64,000 nucleotides of DNA from Erysipelotrichaceae bacterium (GCA_017432005.1 JAFRKA010000016.1:1-64000), one strand, 5' to 3'; positions 1-9,136 are shown, counted from the stretch's first letter. Notes: a model not told the origin generated them from the letters alone. Translations and numbers: made by a program.

Positions 1-94
1 CGACATTGTAAATTCTGGCCAGTTCTGATTTAGGTACGCCTACTTCTCTGTTCAGTCTGATGATTTCCCTTTTGTCTTCTTCACTCAATTTCAT
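1..94 (-). CDS. Transposase OrfA-like helix-turn-helix protein (N-terminal part)
   Basis: Only the first 31 codons are present; the gene runs off the left edge. It starts at ATG 94 behind AGGAGGGG. The visible residues are charged (KLSEEDKREIIRLNREVG) and lead into a helix-turn-helix start (VPKSELARIYNV), as in the small OrfA protein of IS3 elements, which binds the terminal repeats and is usually joined to OrfB by frameshifting. The adjoining terminal repeat supports this reading. A standalone regulator is possible but less likely. Confidence 0.55.
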   Translation of the reverse strand, partial: MKLSEEDKREIIRLNREVGVPKSELARIYNV

Positions 95-140
95 AAAAAA
101 CCCCTCCTATTGGTGTGTCCAATATTTGGGGTTCAGTTCA
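1..140 (-). mobile_element. End of an IS3-family insertion sequence (partial)
   Basis: Read on the minus strand, the element begins at about 140 with TGAACTGAACCCCAAATATT, continues with a TGGACACACC box, and is followed by a strong ribosome site (AGGAGGGG) and an ATG. TG at the outer tip and a TGGACA-type inverted repeat just before a small helix-turn-helix ORF are typical of IS3-family (IS150-like) elements. The other end and the target duplication lie outside the window, so family and borders rest on this one end. Confidence 0.6.
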
Positions 141-163
141 ATGAATGAAACGATCTTTTCTTT

Positions 164-2206
164 TTAACTTACTTTTACGAAATCAAACTGACGGGCGATG
201 AATTCTTTCAGTGAATTGAAGAACGAAGCTGCGTCGTTGGTATCGATCATACCGTCGAACAGGATGACCGGCAGGGCAATGAGTTCATCACGGTCTTCTC
301 TGGTGAGATCACCGATACAGAACTGGACTTTGAGCGGAGCCTGCTGATTCTCGGAGAAAGCACCGCCATATTCTTTGATTTTGCCGACCTTGAGGGTCTT
401 GACGATATCCAGGACCTTGGAGCCGATACAGACTCTGAAGGTATAGGCTATGTCGTTTTTGTCTAAAGGCTTGCTGTCAGAATTGTCGAAACATTTCAGG
501 AAGCGCTGCATCAGCAGTTCCAGTTCGTTGAAGTCGACTTTCCAGTTATTGGAGCGGCGGCTGATCATTTCGAGCAGTTCCACATATTCGGCCCAGTCTT
601 CTTTCTTGCGCAGTTCCACGACTTTCTGCAGATCCCAGTTCTTCAGATAGAGGATGTCGCCCATGGCTTCGATCTCATCGAGGATCTCACAGTTCTCAAA
701 GAATTCCGAGAAGGCATACTGCAGTTCCTCGATACTGACTTCCTTCTCTCCGTGATTGAGATAAAGGTAGTTGAGGAAGAAGTTCTCCGGTCTTACGTCA
801 TCAGGAAGCAGGGCCTTGCACTGGAAACAGTTGGTGAAGATCGAGTTGTAATAGATGTCGATCAGACGTTTCAGCTGATGATGGAACGGTTTGCCCGGAT
901 CATAGAGACAGTAGTAGACCGGATCTTTGCCGTCGGTGTCATAGTTCCTGACGATGTAGTTCTTGTAGAACATCGTACGGCTGTAGGCATCGACTTTGCC
1001 GTGACCTTCCGTGCCGTTCATGTGTGTCTGACAGAATGCCTGCATGGAGATCGTCTTGAGCGTGATCAGGAAATCGTCGATCTTTGATTCGTCAAGATGC
1101 ATATTTGTAGCCAGCAGGACGTTGTTGTCGCGGTCGATGGCCATATTGGAACAGAAGCGCAGGAATTCGACGCTGTGATGATCGACCTGGGCCGACCAGT
1201 TTTCTCTGATGCAGTAGACGGACGTCTCTGAACAGATCTGATTCCAGGCATCGATGACTTCCTTGTCTGCAGGATCGGTATTGTTATGGATGAACGGTGT
1301 GAATTCGCTGCGTCCGTAAAGGAAGACGACGATACTGCCGTTGGCCAGAAGTTTTCTGAAGGCTTCTCTTTCGCCGTTTTTATCCGTGATCACATCCCGG
1401 AAATATGAAGAATAGATCAGTGAATTGCGTTTGATGATGACCTGCTTCGCATGGAAGAAAGAAAGCAGGAAATTCCTCTTTCGGTAATCGGTGATGTATT
1501 TCTCCACATCGGGATCAGCGAAGCCGTTCGCTTCGAATTTATTGAAGAGTTCGCTGTCCGGATCATACAGCTCTTCGGAGATCCACTGGTTGTCTAAAGC
1601 GAAAGGATAGAAACAGGAAGAGCTCAGATCGGCCGGATAGGTCTTGTAGTAGATATTGTTGCCGATATTGTCGAAAGCCTTCTCCGGTACGGAGTTCTGG
1701 TTGATGAATGTATCATCGCCGCTGCCGTCTTCCTTGATCTCGGTCTCGTTTTCTTCGATGCCGTTCTTTCTGATCGCATTGAGCAGCTGTTTCATCGCAT
1801 CGATCGTGACTTCGCCATAGGCACTAAGCCCGATGTACTGATAACGGGAAAGATAGTCGACGATACCCTGAGAGCTGATCTTGTCTCTGAACCAGGAGCG
1901 GTGGATCTGACCGATGACGACGAAAAAAAGACGGAAATTCTCGGCGCCCTCTTTTCTCATCCTTTTCAGGGCGAGACCGATCTCACGCAGGACTTCGACA
2001 CGGCGTAGCGAGGAAGCTGAAAGGATCGCAACGACCACATCAGCGCTGTTCAGAGCTTCTTCGATATCGCTGGACCAGCTCGTACCGAGCGCAAGTTTGT
2101 CGGAATCAATCCACACGTCACAGCCGTGACGGGTAAGATAGCGCGCAATACCGTGAGCGCAGCTGCTGTCCTGATGCGAATAGCTGATGAATACTTTTTC
2201 TGCCAT
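164..2206 (-). CDS. TIR-domain protein, large, C-terminal function unknown
   Basis: 680 residues, start ATG 2206 behind GGAGG. Residues 1-145 form a TIR domain: it opens EKVFISYSHQD, has the DVWIDSD segment, a SADVVVAILSASSL strand and helix, and a glutamate near residue 75 (VLREIGLAL) where NAD-cleaving TIR domains keep their catalytic acid. The remaining ~500 residues, charged and without membrane segments, resemble no family I can name. Bacterial TIR proteins are often NADase effectors in phage defence or signalling, so an abortive-infection role is possible but not shown. It is monocistronic and lies 24 bases from an IS end, a setting common for mobile defence genes. Confidence 0.8.
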   Translation of the reverse strand: MAEKVFISYSHQDSSCAHGIARYLTRHGCDVWIDSDKLALGTSWSSDIEEALNSADVVVAILSASSLRRVEVLREIGLALKRMRKEGAENFRLFFVVIGQIHRSWFRDKISSQGIVDYLSRYQYIGLSAYGEVTIDAMKQLLNAIRKNGIEENETEIKEDGSGDDTFINQNSVPEKAFDNIGNNIYYKTYPADLSSSCFYPFALDNQWISEELYDPDSELFNKFEANGFADPDVEKYITDYRKRNFLLSFFHAKQVIIKRNSLIYSSYFRDVITDKNGEREAFRKLLANGSIVVFLYGRSEFTPFIHNNTDPADKEVIDAWNQICSETSVYCIRENWSAQVDHHSVEFLRFCSNMAIDRDNNVLLATNMHLDESKIDDFLITLKTISMQAFCQTHMNGTEGHGKVDAYSRTMFYKNYIVRNYDTDGKDPVYYCLYDPGKPFHHQLKRLIDIYYNSIFTNCFQCKALLPDDVRPENFFLNYLYLNHGEKEVSIEELQYAFSEFFENCEILDEIEAMGDILYLKNWDLQKVVELRKKEDWAEYVELLEMISRRSNNWKVDFNELELLMQRFLKCFDNSDSKPLDKNDIAYTFRVCIGSKVLDIVKTLKVGKIKEYGGAFSENQQAPLKVQFCIGDLTREDRDELIALPVILFDGMIDTNDAASFFNSLKEFIARQFDFVKVS

Positions 2207-2402
2207 CCGTTAAACCTCCGTAGATTATCTGTTCAATACAAACAGAAGTGTTTCTTATCGCAGTTTCATTATCCTTTATTTAAAGATAAAAAACAATTGA
2301 CGCTATTGTGAATAAAAGACAGATGTGATAATTTGATATCGCAGATAAATGCATATCAAAAAACAATCAAAATATGATTTTTTCATGGAAAGGAGTAATG
2401 AA

Positions 2403-3068
2403 GTGAAAAAAGAAAAGATGAGAAAGATCTTCTGGATCGTAGCGATGATCGCGCTGATGATGCTGACGGGATGTGCGAAAGCCGATGACAGTCAAAAGCT
2501 GGCCGTCGATGTGATCGAGGATGTCGGTCAAAGAGGCAGAAGTCTGAATAAGGATAAAGCTGATGTCGAGGGCATCGAGATCGAAGAGCGTAACAGTGAA
2601 AAAGGCCTGGCTGCCGCCAATGGCAATCCGACCTTTGAAGATTTTGCGTTCTATGATGATCTGTTAGTCAGCGGATTACCGGACAACATCGTCTATCCGA
2701 AGGTCAAATATATGGACGGTATCTGGAAATATGAGATCCGTATCAGGGAAGAAGTCGAGAACGGTGCTTATATGGATGAGATCGGTCTGGCAGAACTGTA
2801 TCTGGACGATCAGGGTGAAAACTTCTCGATCCTGCTTCATCCGCAGCTGATGAACTATAACGGCGAAGTTTATCCGGAGAGCGATGAGGAAGTCGGTTAT
2901 GAAGCGTTTGAAGGCGGATGGAACCAGGACAGCGGTCTGACGCTGACCGGCAATGGTGTGAACATGGACATCCTTGTCTACTACTTCTACAACAATGTCG
3001 AATATATCATCGGTTCGTTATATACGGCAGAGGATTATATCGGCGACTTCATAATGATCAGAGATTAG
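2403..3068 (+). CDS. Predicted lipoprotein, unknown function
   Basis: The best start is GTG 2403, seven bases after AAGGAG; the upstream ATG at 2349 in the same frame has no ribosome site. The 221-residue product has a lipoprotein signal: basic KKEKMRK, a hydrophobic stretch (IFWIVAMIALMMLTG) and a lipobox cysteine at residue 24. The mature part is acidic and soluble, rich in Glu, Asp and Tyr, with no motif I recognise. It should be anchored to the outer face of the membrane. It is monocistronic and ends at a strong hairpin terminator (3071-3102). Confidence 0.75.
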   Translation: MKKEKMRKIFWIVAMIALMMLTGCAKADDSQKLAVDVIEDVGQRGRSLNKDKADVEGIEIEERNSEKGLAAANGNPTFEDFAFYDDLLVSGLPDNIVYPKVKYMDGIWKYEIRIREEVENGAYMDEIGLAELYLDDQGENFSILLHPQLMNYNGEVYPESDEEVGYEAFEGGWNQDSGLTLTGNGVNMDILVYYFYNNVEYIIGSLYTAEDYIGDFIMIRD

Positions 3069-3070
3069 AA

Positions 3071-3102
3071 GAAAAGAGAAGACCAAAAACGGTCTTCTCT
3101 TT
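3071..3102 (+). terminator. Intrinsic terminator after the lipoprotein gene
   Basis: A perfect 13-bp inverted repeat (AAAAGAGAAGACC / GGTCTTCTCTTTT) with a six-base loop and a T-rich 3' arm starts two bases after the stop codon. Confidence 0.9.
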
Positions 3103-3127
3103 TATAATATAAGCAGGAGAACTTTTT

Positions 3128-3307
3128 ATGAAATCAGCGTTTGAAACGATCAGTGAGAAACTGGAAGCCGGCGGCATGGAAAAAGACGAGATAGATGAGT
3201 TGCTGGGGAAGTTTCTCGAAGAAGAAGCTTTTGATTATGTGGAGAATATGACGAAACTCTTTAAAGAATATCTGAAAAGACAGAAAGAAGACACCCTGAG
3301 TGCCTAG
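3128..3307 (+). CDS. Small acidic protein, 59 residues
   Basis: ATG 3128 follows GCAGGAG at good spacing and reads 59 codons to TAG 3307. The product is helical-looking and highly charged (begins MKSAFETISEKLEAGGMEKD, ends KEDTLSA), with no membrane segment or cysteine. Its stop lies 11 bases before the start of the flavin-binding protein at 3319, so the two are probably co-transcribed. I recognise no family. The clear ribosome site and codon use like its neighbours argue for a real gene. Confidence 0.65.
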   Translation: MKSAFETISEKLEAGGMEKDEIDELLGKFLEEEAFDYVENMTKLFKEYLKRQKEDTLSA

Positions 3308-3318
3308 GAGGAAGGAAG

Positions 3319-3711
3319 ATGAATGAAGTCTGGGAATTTCTGAAAGAATGCGGAGTTTACTATCTGGCTACAACAGAAGGCGATGTTCCAAAGGTCAGAC
3401 CTTTCGGCACAGCTGAGATCTTTGAAGGAAAACTGTATATCCAGACCGGGAAGAAGAAGGACTGTTACAAGCAGCTTCTGAAGAACCCGCAGGCGGAGAT
3501 CTGCTGCTTCAAGGACGGCAGATGGCTGAGACTTTCAGGCAAACTGATCCCTGATGATCGTGTAGAGGCCAAGAAAGATATGCTGGACAAGAATCCGACT
3601 TTAAGAGGAATGTACGATGAGAACGATGACAACACGATCGTGCTTTATTTCGAAGATGCGAAAGCAGTCTTCAGTTCCTTTACGGAAGCACCTAGAGAAA
3701 TAACGTTTTAA
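3319..3711 (+). CDS. Pyridoxamine 5'-phosphate oxidase-like flavin-binding protein
   Basis: 130 residues, start behind AGGAGGAAGGAAG. The sequence has the split-barrel pattern of this family: an N-terminal helix, YYLATTEGDVPKVRPFG, then KLYIQTGKKKDCYKQLLKNP and a CCFKDGRWLRLSG strand. Members bind FMN or F420-like cofactors and act as small oxidoreductases or stress proteins; the true substrate is rarely known. It follows the 59-residue gene and precedes the phosphohexomutase by about 30 bases, so a short operon is likely. The call is at family level only. Confidence 0.8.
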   Translation: MNEVWEFLKECGVYYLATTEGDVPKVRPFGTAEIFEGKLYIQTGKKKDCYKQLLKNPQAEICCFKDGRWLRLSGKLIPDDRVEAKKDMLDKNPTLRGMYDENDDNTIVLYFEDAKAVFSSFTEAPREITF

Positions 3712-3743
3712 TGTATAGCAAGATAGAGAAAGAAGGATAATCA

Positions 3744-5435
3744 ATGAACGCACAGGATAAATACAACGAATGGCTGCTGAAACTGGACAGGAACGATCCG
3801 CTATTTGCTGATCTTTTGAGTATCAGTGATGATGAAAGGGAGATAGAGGAACGATTCTATCAGGATATCACTTTCGGTACAGCCGGATTAAGAGGCAAGG
3901 TCAAGGCCGGCACCAACTGTATGAACTACTACATGGTCGGCAGAGCTACACAGGGTATTGCCAACTATATCAAGATGTTTGGAGAGGAAGCTATGAACAA
4001 AGGCGTCGTCATCGCTCATGACTGCCGTCATATGTCCAGAGAGTTCTGCTTACACACAGCGGCTATCCTGGCCAACAACAACATCAAGACCTATATCTTC
4101 AAGGATCTGAGAGCGACGCCGGAACTGGCTTTCATGGTCGGAAGACTCGGCACCCAGGCCGGTATCAACATCACCGCTTCACATAACCCTAAAGACTACA
4201 ACGGCTATAAAGCATACTGGGAAGACGGTTGTCAGGTCTCGAGCCTTGTCGCTGACGGCATGCTGGAAGAGATCGAGAAGATCGACCCGTTCAGTGTTGA
4301 GAAAGCCGACTTTGAGCAACAGCTGAAGAGGGGAATGATCATCATCCTTGATGAGAAATACGATCAGGAATACATCGACCACGTCAAATCGCTGGCTATC
4401 CATTCCGGTGATGAGATCGATCTGGACATCCCGCTGGTCTATACACCGCTCAATGGCTGTGGTACGATGCCTTTCTCGGCCATGATGGAACAGCGAGGTT
4501 TCCGCAACTGGCATATCGTTCCGGAACAGAAGGATCCTGATCCTGATTTCACGACCGTCGGTTATCCTAACCCGGAAGATCCGAAAGCCTTCAAGCTGGC
4601 GGAAGAACTGGGCAAGAAGGTCGGTGCAGAACTGCTGATGGCGACCGACCCGGATGCGGACCGCTTTGCGATCGAGCTCAGGAACGATGAAGGTGAATAT
4701 GTACCGCTCAACGGCAACCAGACCGGATATCTGCTGGTCAACTACATCCTGGAAGGAAGAAAGACCGCCGGTACTTTACCGACAAACGGTGCAATGGTCA
4801 AATCGATCGTCACCTCCACGATGTCTACAGAGATCGCCAAGGCTTACGGAGTAAAGATGTTTGAAGCTCTGACCGGTTTCAAGAACATCTGCGGACGTAT
4901 CCCTTTCCTGACCCAGAACAATTACACTTATCTCTTCGGCTATGAAGAGTCAGTCGGCTATGCCGCATCTCCGGCGATCAGAGACAAGGACGGCATCTCA
5001 GCAGGTATGCTGGTGACGGAAGCGGCAGCCTATTACCGCAAGCAGGGCAAGACCTTATTCAATGTCCTGCAGGAACTCTACGAGAAGTACGGATACTATG
5101 CTGAAGATGAACCGAACCTGATCCTAGAAGGCATCCCGGGCGCTCAGCGCATCAAGAGGATGATGAGCCATGTCAGAGACAATCTGCCGACCGAAGTCGC
5201 CGGTATCAAGGTCGAAAAGGTCATCGACTACAAGGACGGATATGAGGATATCCCGGCTTCCAATGTCTTAAGATTCTACCTTGAAGACGGCAGCTGGTTT
5301 GCGGTCAGACCGAGCGGAACAGAACCGAAGATCAAATTCTATTTCTACACGAAACAGGATTCAAGAGAAAAGGCTCTGGAAGTCAACAGCAAGATCAAAG
5401 AATCTGTCCTCGATATGGTCAACTCTGTCGAATAG
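3744..5435 (+). CDS. Phospho-sugar mutase (phosphoglucomutase/phosphomannomutase family)
   Basis: 563 residues, the usual length for the Firmicute alpha-phosphohexomutase group. The enzyme interconverts hexose 1- and 6-phosphates via a phosphoserine. Visible features are the FGTAGLRGK start of domain 1, the catalytic serine at about 146 in ITASHNPKDYNGYK, the metal loop TDPDADR (302-307), the sugar loop GYEESVGY, and the phosphate-binding RPSGTEPKIKFY near the C-terminus. All key motifs are intact, so it should be active. It probably supplies glucose 1-phosphate for glycolipid, wall or glycogen synthesis. A terminator follows at 5462. Confidence 0.95.
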   Translation: MNAQDKYNEWLLKLDRNDPLFADLLSISDDEREIEERFYQDITFGTAGLRGKVKAGTNCMNYYMVGRATQGIANYIKMFGEEAMNKGVVIAHDCRHMSREFCLHTAAILANNNIKTYIFKDLRATPELAFMVGRLGTQAGINITASHNPKDYNGYKAYWEDGCQVSSLVADGMLEEIEKIDPFSVEKADFEQQLKRGMIIILDEKYDQEYIDHVKSLAIHSGDEIDLDIPLVYTPLNGCGTMPFSAMMEQRGFRNWHIVPEQKDPDPDFTTVGYPNPEDPKAFKLAEELGKKVGAELLMATDPDADRFAIELRNDEGEYVPLNGNQTGYLLVNYILEGRKTAGTLPTNGAMVKSIVTSTMSTEIAKAYGVKMFEALTGFKNICGRIPFLTQNNYTYLFGYEESVGYAASPAIRDKDGISAGMLVTEAAAYYRKQGKTLFNVLQELYEKYGYYAEDEPNLILEGIPGAQRIKRMMSHVRDNLPTEVAGIKVEKVIDYKDGYEDIPASNVLRFYLEDGSWFAVRPSGTEPKIKFYFYTKQDSREKALEVNSKIKESVLDMVNSVE

Positions 5436-5461
5436 AGACAGGATATCAGTCTGAAGATGAG

Positions 5462-5489
5462 GGTCCGATCAAAAAAGATCGGGCCTTTT
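5462..5489 (+). terminator. Intrinsic terminator after the phosphohexomutase gene
   Basis: A nine-base inverted repeat GGTCCGATC / GATCGGGCC (one G-U pair) around six A residues is followed by TTTT. Confidence 0.85.
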
Positions 5490-5595
5490 AAAAATACTGT
5501 ATTTTTTAACCGTTTTTCACTAGAATATTAATGTATCTCTTTTCTATATAGGGATATGAACAGAGATCGGTCTTTGACGATCCGGGAGTAAATAT

Positions 5596-6003
5596 ATGCG
5601 AAGCAATAACACGATCATCATCGGGGCAGGCCGACTGGGCGGAACGATCGCCCGTTCATTGAACAACCTGGCCAATGTCGTAATCATCGACAAGAACAAA
5701 GATAAATTCAATAAGCTGCAGGATTACAGCGGATTTGTGGAATCCGGAGATGCGACTGATCTTGAATTCCTGGAGAAGAACGGTATCGCTACGGCTGACC
5801 GCGTCATCGCAGTCACGGATGACGACAACGTCAACATCTTCATCGCTGACGTGTGCTGCAGTCTTTATAATGTGAAGGACATCTACATCAAACTGAAAGA
5901 CTCAAGGAAGAGAAGTCTTGTTGAAGAGCGGGTCAACTGCATCTGTCCGTTCGATCTTTCGCTGGACAGTTTTGAAAAACAGCGGGAAGGAGAAAGCAAA
6001 TAA
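5596..6003 (+). CDS. TrkA-type potassium uptake regulator, RCK-N domain only
   Basis: 135 residues, start ATG 5596 behind GGGAG. It is a single Rossmann (RCK-N) domain with an intact nucleotide loop, IIIGAGRLGG, an acidic strand end (VVIIDKN) and GDATDLEFLEKNGI. Such proteins bind NAD(H) or adenine nucleotides on the cytoplasmic face and gate a Trk/Ktr potassium pore. It has no RCK-C domain; that is found only on the next gene, which overlaps it by one base (TAATG) and so is translationally coupled. The two probably form a mixed regulatory ring for TrkH at 6668. Confidence 0.85.
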   Translation: MRSNNTIIIGAGRLGGTIARSLNNLANVVIIDKNKDKFNKLQDYSGFVESGDATDLEFLEKNGIATADRVIAVTDDDNVNIFIADVCCSLYNVKDIYIKLKDSRKRSLVEERVNCICPFDLSLDSFEKQREGESK

Positions 6004-6665
6004 TGAAAGTCGTAATCGCAGACGGTCTCCATGAAGCCGATTATCTGATCCGTCTTTTCAAGACCGGTGGCAATGACCTCGTCGTCATCAATGAAGATCC
6101 TGATACCTGTCACTATCTTTCTTTAAACAACGACATGCCGGTGGTCAGAGGCAGATGTACGAGAGAATCAGATCTTCGGGAAGCCAACGCTGAGAACTGT
6201 GATCTGTTCCTGGCTCTTTCAGAAGATGACTACAAGAACTACGTCGCCTGCAAGACAGCGAGGATGCTTCTGGGGGCAAAGCGTTGTATCGCGACCGTCA
6301 CCAACCCGAAGAATGTCCATATCTTCAAGGAGCTTGGCGTCGATATCGTCGTCTGTTCGACATATCTGATCGGTGAGCAGATCCGCAACCTCACTTCCAT
6401 TGAAAACATGATCAACGCCCTTTCCATCGAAGATGAACAGATCTTCATCGTTGAACTGAAGATCACATCTGATCTTGATGTCGAAGGAAAGACTTTAAAA
6501 GACATCGATATCTCCAGTATCGGTTCCGTCAGTTCCGTCATTCATAACGGCAAGACCATGATCCCTAACGGACAGACCACGATCTGTGCCGGTGATAAAG
6601 TCCTCATCGTCACGACTGTCGACAACAAAGATAAAGTCATCGACATTTTCCAGAGGAAAAAATAA
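6003..6665 (+). CDS. TrkA-type potassium uptake regulator, RCK-N plus RCK-C
   Basis: 220 residues. Residues 1-135 resemble an RCK-N domain (DLVVINEDPDTCHYL, CDLFLALSEDDYKN), but the glycine loop expected at the start is replaced by VVIADGLHEADYL, so nucleotide binding may be weak or lost. Residues about 140-220 match an RCK-C domain (DLDVEGKTLKDID, ICAGDKVLIVTTV). The start codon overlaps the previous stop, and trkH follows three bases after the stop, so the three genes form one operon for K+ import. The division of labour, with the first subunit binding nucleotide and the second sensing ligand through RCK-C, is inferred. Confidence 0.85.
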   Translation: MKVVIADGLHEADYLIRLFKTGGNDLVVINEDPDTCHYLSLNNDMPVVRGRCTRESDLREANAENCDLFLALSEDDYKNYVACKTARMLLGAKRCIATVTNPKNVHIFKELGVDIVVCSTYLIGEQIRNLTSIENMINALSIEDEQIFIVELKITSDLDVEGKTLKDIDISSIGSVSSVIHNGKTMIPNGQTTICAGDKVLIVTTVDNKDKVIDIFQRKK

Positions 6666-6667
6666 AA

Positions 6668-8134
6668 ATGAAAAGGGATTATTACCGTCTGGTCTTCTTT
6701 TATCTTTCGATCTTTGTGATGATGATCGGCTTCATTCAGCTGCTGCCTTTACTGGTGCTGCCTTTTTATCCTGAAGAGATAAATTATGCCTCCTGTTTCA
6801 TCATCCCCGGGATCGTATCGATCGTGGCCGGACTGCTTCTGCACCAGCTGTTCAGAAACACCAGGATCATGAAACTGGAAAAGAACTATGATTCTCTGCT
6901 GCTGGTGATGATCTGGATCCTGGCGATCCTGATCTCCACTGTACCGTGGATGCTGAAGGGAGATTATAATTTCACCCAGGCCTGTTTTGAAATGACCAGC
7001 GGTTATTCCACGACCGGACTGTCCGTCGTCGATGTCGATCACACACCACACATCTTCCTGATGTTCAGAAGTATCACACTGTTTGTCGGCGGTGTCGGTT
7101 TCGTGCTGATCATCACTTCGGCTTTCTCTGATAAGTATGGCTTAAATCTTTATAACGCGGAAGGACACAACGACAGACTGATGCCAAATCTGAAAAATTC
7201 GGCCCGTCTGATACTGTCGTTTTATTCCTGCTATATCCTTTTCGGTACACTGGCTTACATCGCTTTCGGCATGAAAGTCTTCGATGCAATCAATACGGCC
7301 ATCGCCGCTTTATCGACCGGAGGATTCTCAGTCATCGGTGAAAGTATCTACGGCTACCATTCATTACCGATCGAGATCGTCACGATCATCCTGATGATCC
7401 TGGGTCAGACCAACTTCATGCTGCACCTGAATTTCTTCAGAAGAAAGTTCAGACGTTATTTCAATCACTGTGAGACGAAGCTCTTCATCTTCCTGTTCGT
7501 CGTCTTTGTGACCATCATGACGCACAACCTGCTGGTGAATTCCTATACAGACAATTTCTGGGAGAGCTTAAGGATCTCCGTCTTCCAGTTCGTCACCTGT
7601 CTGACGACCACGGGCTTCGTCTCGGTCAAAGACATGTCACTATTGCCTCCGGGTTTTGTGACAGTCATGATATTAATGATGCTGGTGGGAGGAGACCAGG
7701 AATCGACCGGTGGCGGTATCAAACAGTACCGTGTCATCGTCGTGCTCAAGGGCATCTATTATTCCATCAAGGAATCGATCCTGAATGCCAGAGTCATCAC
7801 GACCCATCATATCTACAGGATCGGTGAGAAATATGAACTCAAGGATGATGAGATCAGAGCGACATCAAGCTACATCCTTTTCTATCTCATCCTCTTCCTT
7901 TTCGGTTCACTGATCTTTACGCTTTACGGCTACAATCTGCAGGATGCGATGTTTGAATTCTCTTCAGCGATCTCGACCGTCGGTCTTTCCGTTGGCATAA
8001 CTTCCTATGATGCCAGCAAGGTCATCCTCTGGACGGCCATCGTCGGCATGTTCCTGGGACGTATGGAGATCATGGTCGTCTTCAAGGCGATCTTAAGAGT
8101 CAGGATCGATATCCGCAACCGCGAATATGTATAA
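6668..8134 (+). CDS. trkH: TrkH-family potassium uptake membrane protein
   Basis: 488 residues, integral membrane pore subunit. Four selectivity-filter-like loops are visible in order: SGYSTTGLS (about residue 112), LSTGGFSV (about 215), LTTTGFVS (about 311) and STVGLSVG (about 435), each between pairs of hydrophobic helices, as in the pseudo-fourfold Trk/Ktr/HKT pores. The third loop is followed by GGDQESTGGGIK, typical of bacterial TrkH. It is the last gene of a trkA-trkA-trkH operon and ends within a terminator hairpin. Confidence 0.93.
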   Translation: MKRDYYRLVFFYLSIFVMMIGFIQLLPLLVLPFYPEEINYASCFIIPGIVSIVAGLLLHQLFRNTRIMKLEKNYDSLLLVMIWILAILISTVPWMLKGDYNFTQACFEMTSGYSTTGLSVVDVDHTPHIFLMFRSITLFVGGVGFVLIITSAFSDKYGLNLYNAEGHNDRLMPNLKNSARLILSFYSCYILFGTLAYIAFGMKVFDAINTAIAALSTGGFSVIGESIYGYHSLPIEIVTIILMILGQTNFMLHLNFFRRKFRRYFNHCETKLFIFLFVVFVTIMTHNLLVNSYTDNFWESLRISVFQFVTCLTTTGFVSVKDMSLLPPGFVTVMILMMLVGGDQESTGGGIKQYRVIVVLKGIYYSIKESILNARVITTHHIYRIGEKYELKDDEIRATSSYILFYLILFLFGSLIFTLYGYNLQDAMFEFSSAISTVGLSVGITSYDASKVILWTAIVGMFLGRMEIMVVFKAILRVRIDIRNREYV

Positions 8135-8162
8135 CATTGTCCTCATCAGGACGATGTTTTTA
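8134..8162 (+). terminator. Intrinsic terminator of the trk operon
   Basis: Stem ACATTGTCCT / AGGACGATGT around CATC with a following T run; it begins at the last base of the trkH stop codon. Confidence 0.85.
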
Positions 8163-8188
8163 TAATAGAAAGAGTGGGAGGTTACACT

Positions 8189-9136
8189 ATGCGCAATATC
8201 ATAATGGACGGTGATCCCGGTCACGATGACGTCATCGCTTTTCTGGTAGCACTGGGAAACAGCGACAGACTGAAGATCAAAGGTTTTACGACCGTTGCAG
8301 GGAATGCTGCAGTCGAAAATGTCACGAAGAATATCCTCAAGATCATCGATTATCTGGGAGTCGATATACCGGTCGCTCAGGGCTATGGTTCACCATTGTG
8401 CAGAGAATTCTATTCGGCTGCCAAGTTCCATGGCGAGACCGGACTCGATGGCTGTCTGAATTATCCTGAATCAGAAAGACAAGCCGACAGCAGACACGCG
8501 ATCATCTTCTTAAGAGATCTGATCATGGAAGATCCCGAGAAGACGACGATCGTGACGATGGGGCCTCTAACCAATATCGCGGTCCTGCTCAAGACCTTCC
8601 CGGAAGTGAAAGAAAAGATCGAAGAGATCGTTATGATGGCCGGCAGCTATGCTTCAGGAAACATGCTGGCAAAAAGTGAGTTCAATATGTTTGCGGATCC
8701 TGATGCCGCCAAGATCGTCTTTGACAGTAAAGTCCATCTGGTATTGGCAACGATGGAAGCCTGCTACTCCGGAGGTATCCTGCTTAGTGAACAGGAGACT
8801 CTAAAAGACGGCGGCAAGGTCAGCAGACTTGCTTATGATATCCTCAAGTTCTATTCCCGCTATGCGATCAATAACGGCTGGGACAGAACGGCAGTCTACG
8901 ACCTGACACCGGTCATCTACCTGCTGGCTCCGGAGTTGTTTGAATATAAGGATATGAGAGTCGATATCGAGACTGACGGAGTCTACACCAGAGGCATGAC
9001 GGTCTGCGATGACCGCGGTCCGACTTATATCGAACCTTGTAAAGATCCAAAGAGAGTCTTACTGAATGTCGACAGAGAAGGACTGACGAAGATCTTCTTT
9101 AAGACCTTCAGAAAAATGGATGAAGTTTATCAATAA
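8189..9136 (+). CDS. Inosine/uridine-preferring nucleoside hydrolase family protein
   Basis: The start is set at ATG 8189, a few bases after GGGAGG; an in-frame GTG at 8174 overlaps that site and is less likely. The 315-residue protein begins with the calcium-binding motif DGDPGHDD and carries FTTVAGN, VTMGPLTN and FNMFADPDAAK, all hallmarks of the family that cleaves the N-glycosidic bond of nucleosides to base and ribose. It is cytoplasmic. The GH13 gene follows closely, so the two are probably co-transcribed. Substrate preference cannot be read from sequence. Confidence 0.92.
   Translation: MRNIIMDGDPGHDDVIAFLVALGNSDRLKIKGFTTVAGNAAVENVTKNILKIIDYLGVDIPVAQGYGSPLCREFYSAAKFHGETGLDGCLNYPESERQADSRHAIIFLRDLIMEDPEKTTIVTMGPLTNIAVLLKTFPEVKEKIEEIVMMAGSYASGNMLAKSEFNMFADPDAAKIVFDSKVHLVLATMEACYSGGILLSEQETLKDGGKVSRLAYDILKFYSRYAINNGWDRTAVYDLTPVIYLLAPELFEYKDMRVDIETDGVYTRGMTVCDDRGPTYIEPCKDPKRVLLNVDREGLTKIFFKTFRKMDEVYQ

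Noticed and set aside
2349-2402. Upstream ATG extending the lipoprotein by 18 residues
   Set aside because: No ribosome site there, while AAGGAG sits correctly before GTG 2403, and the lipoprotein signal fits only the shorter form.
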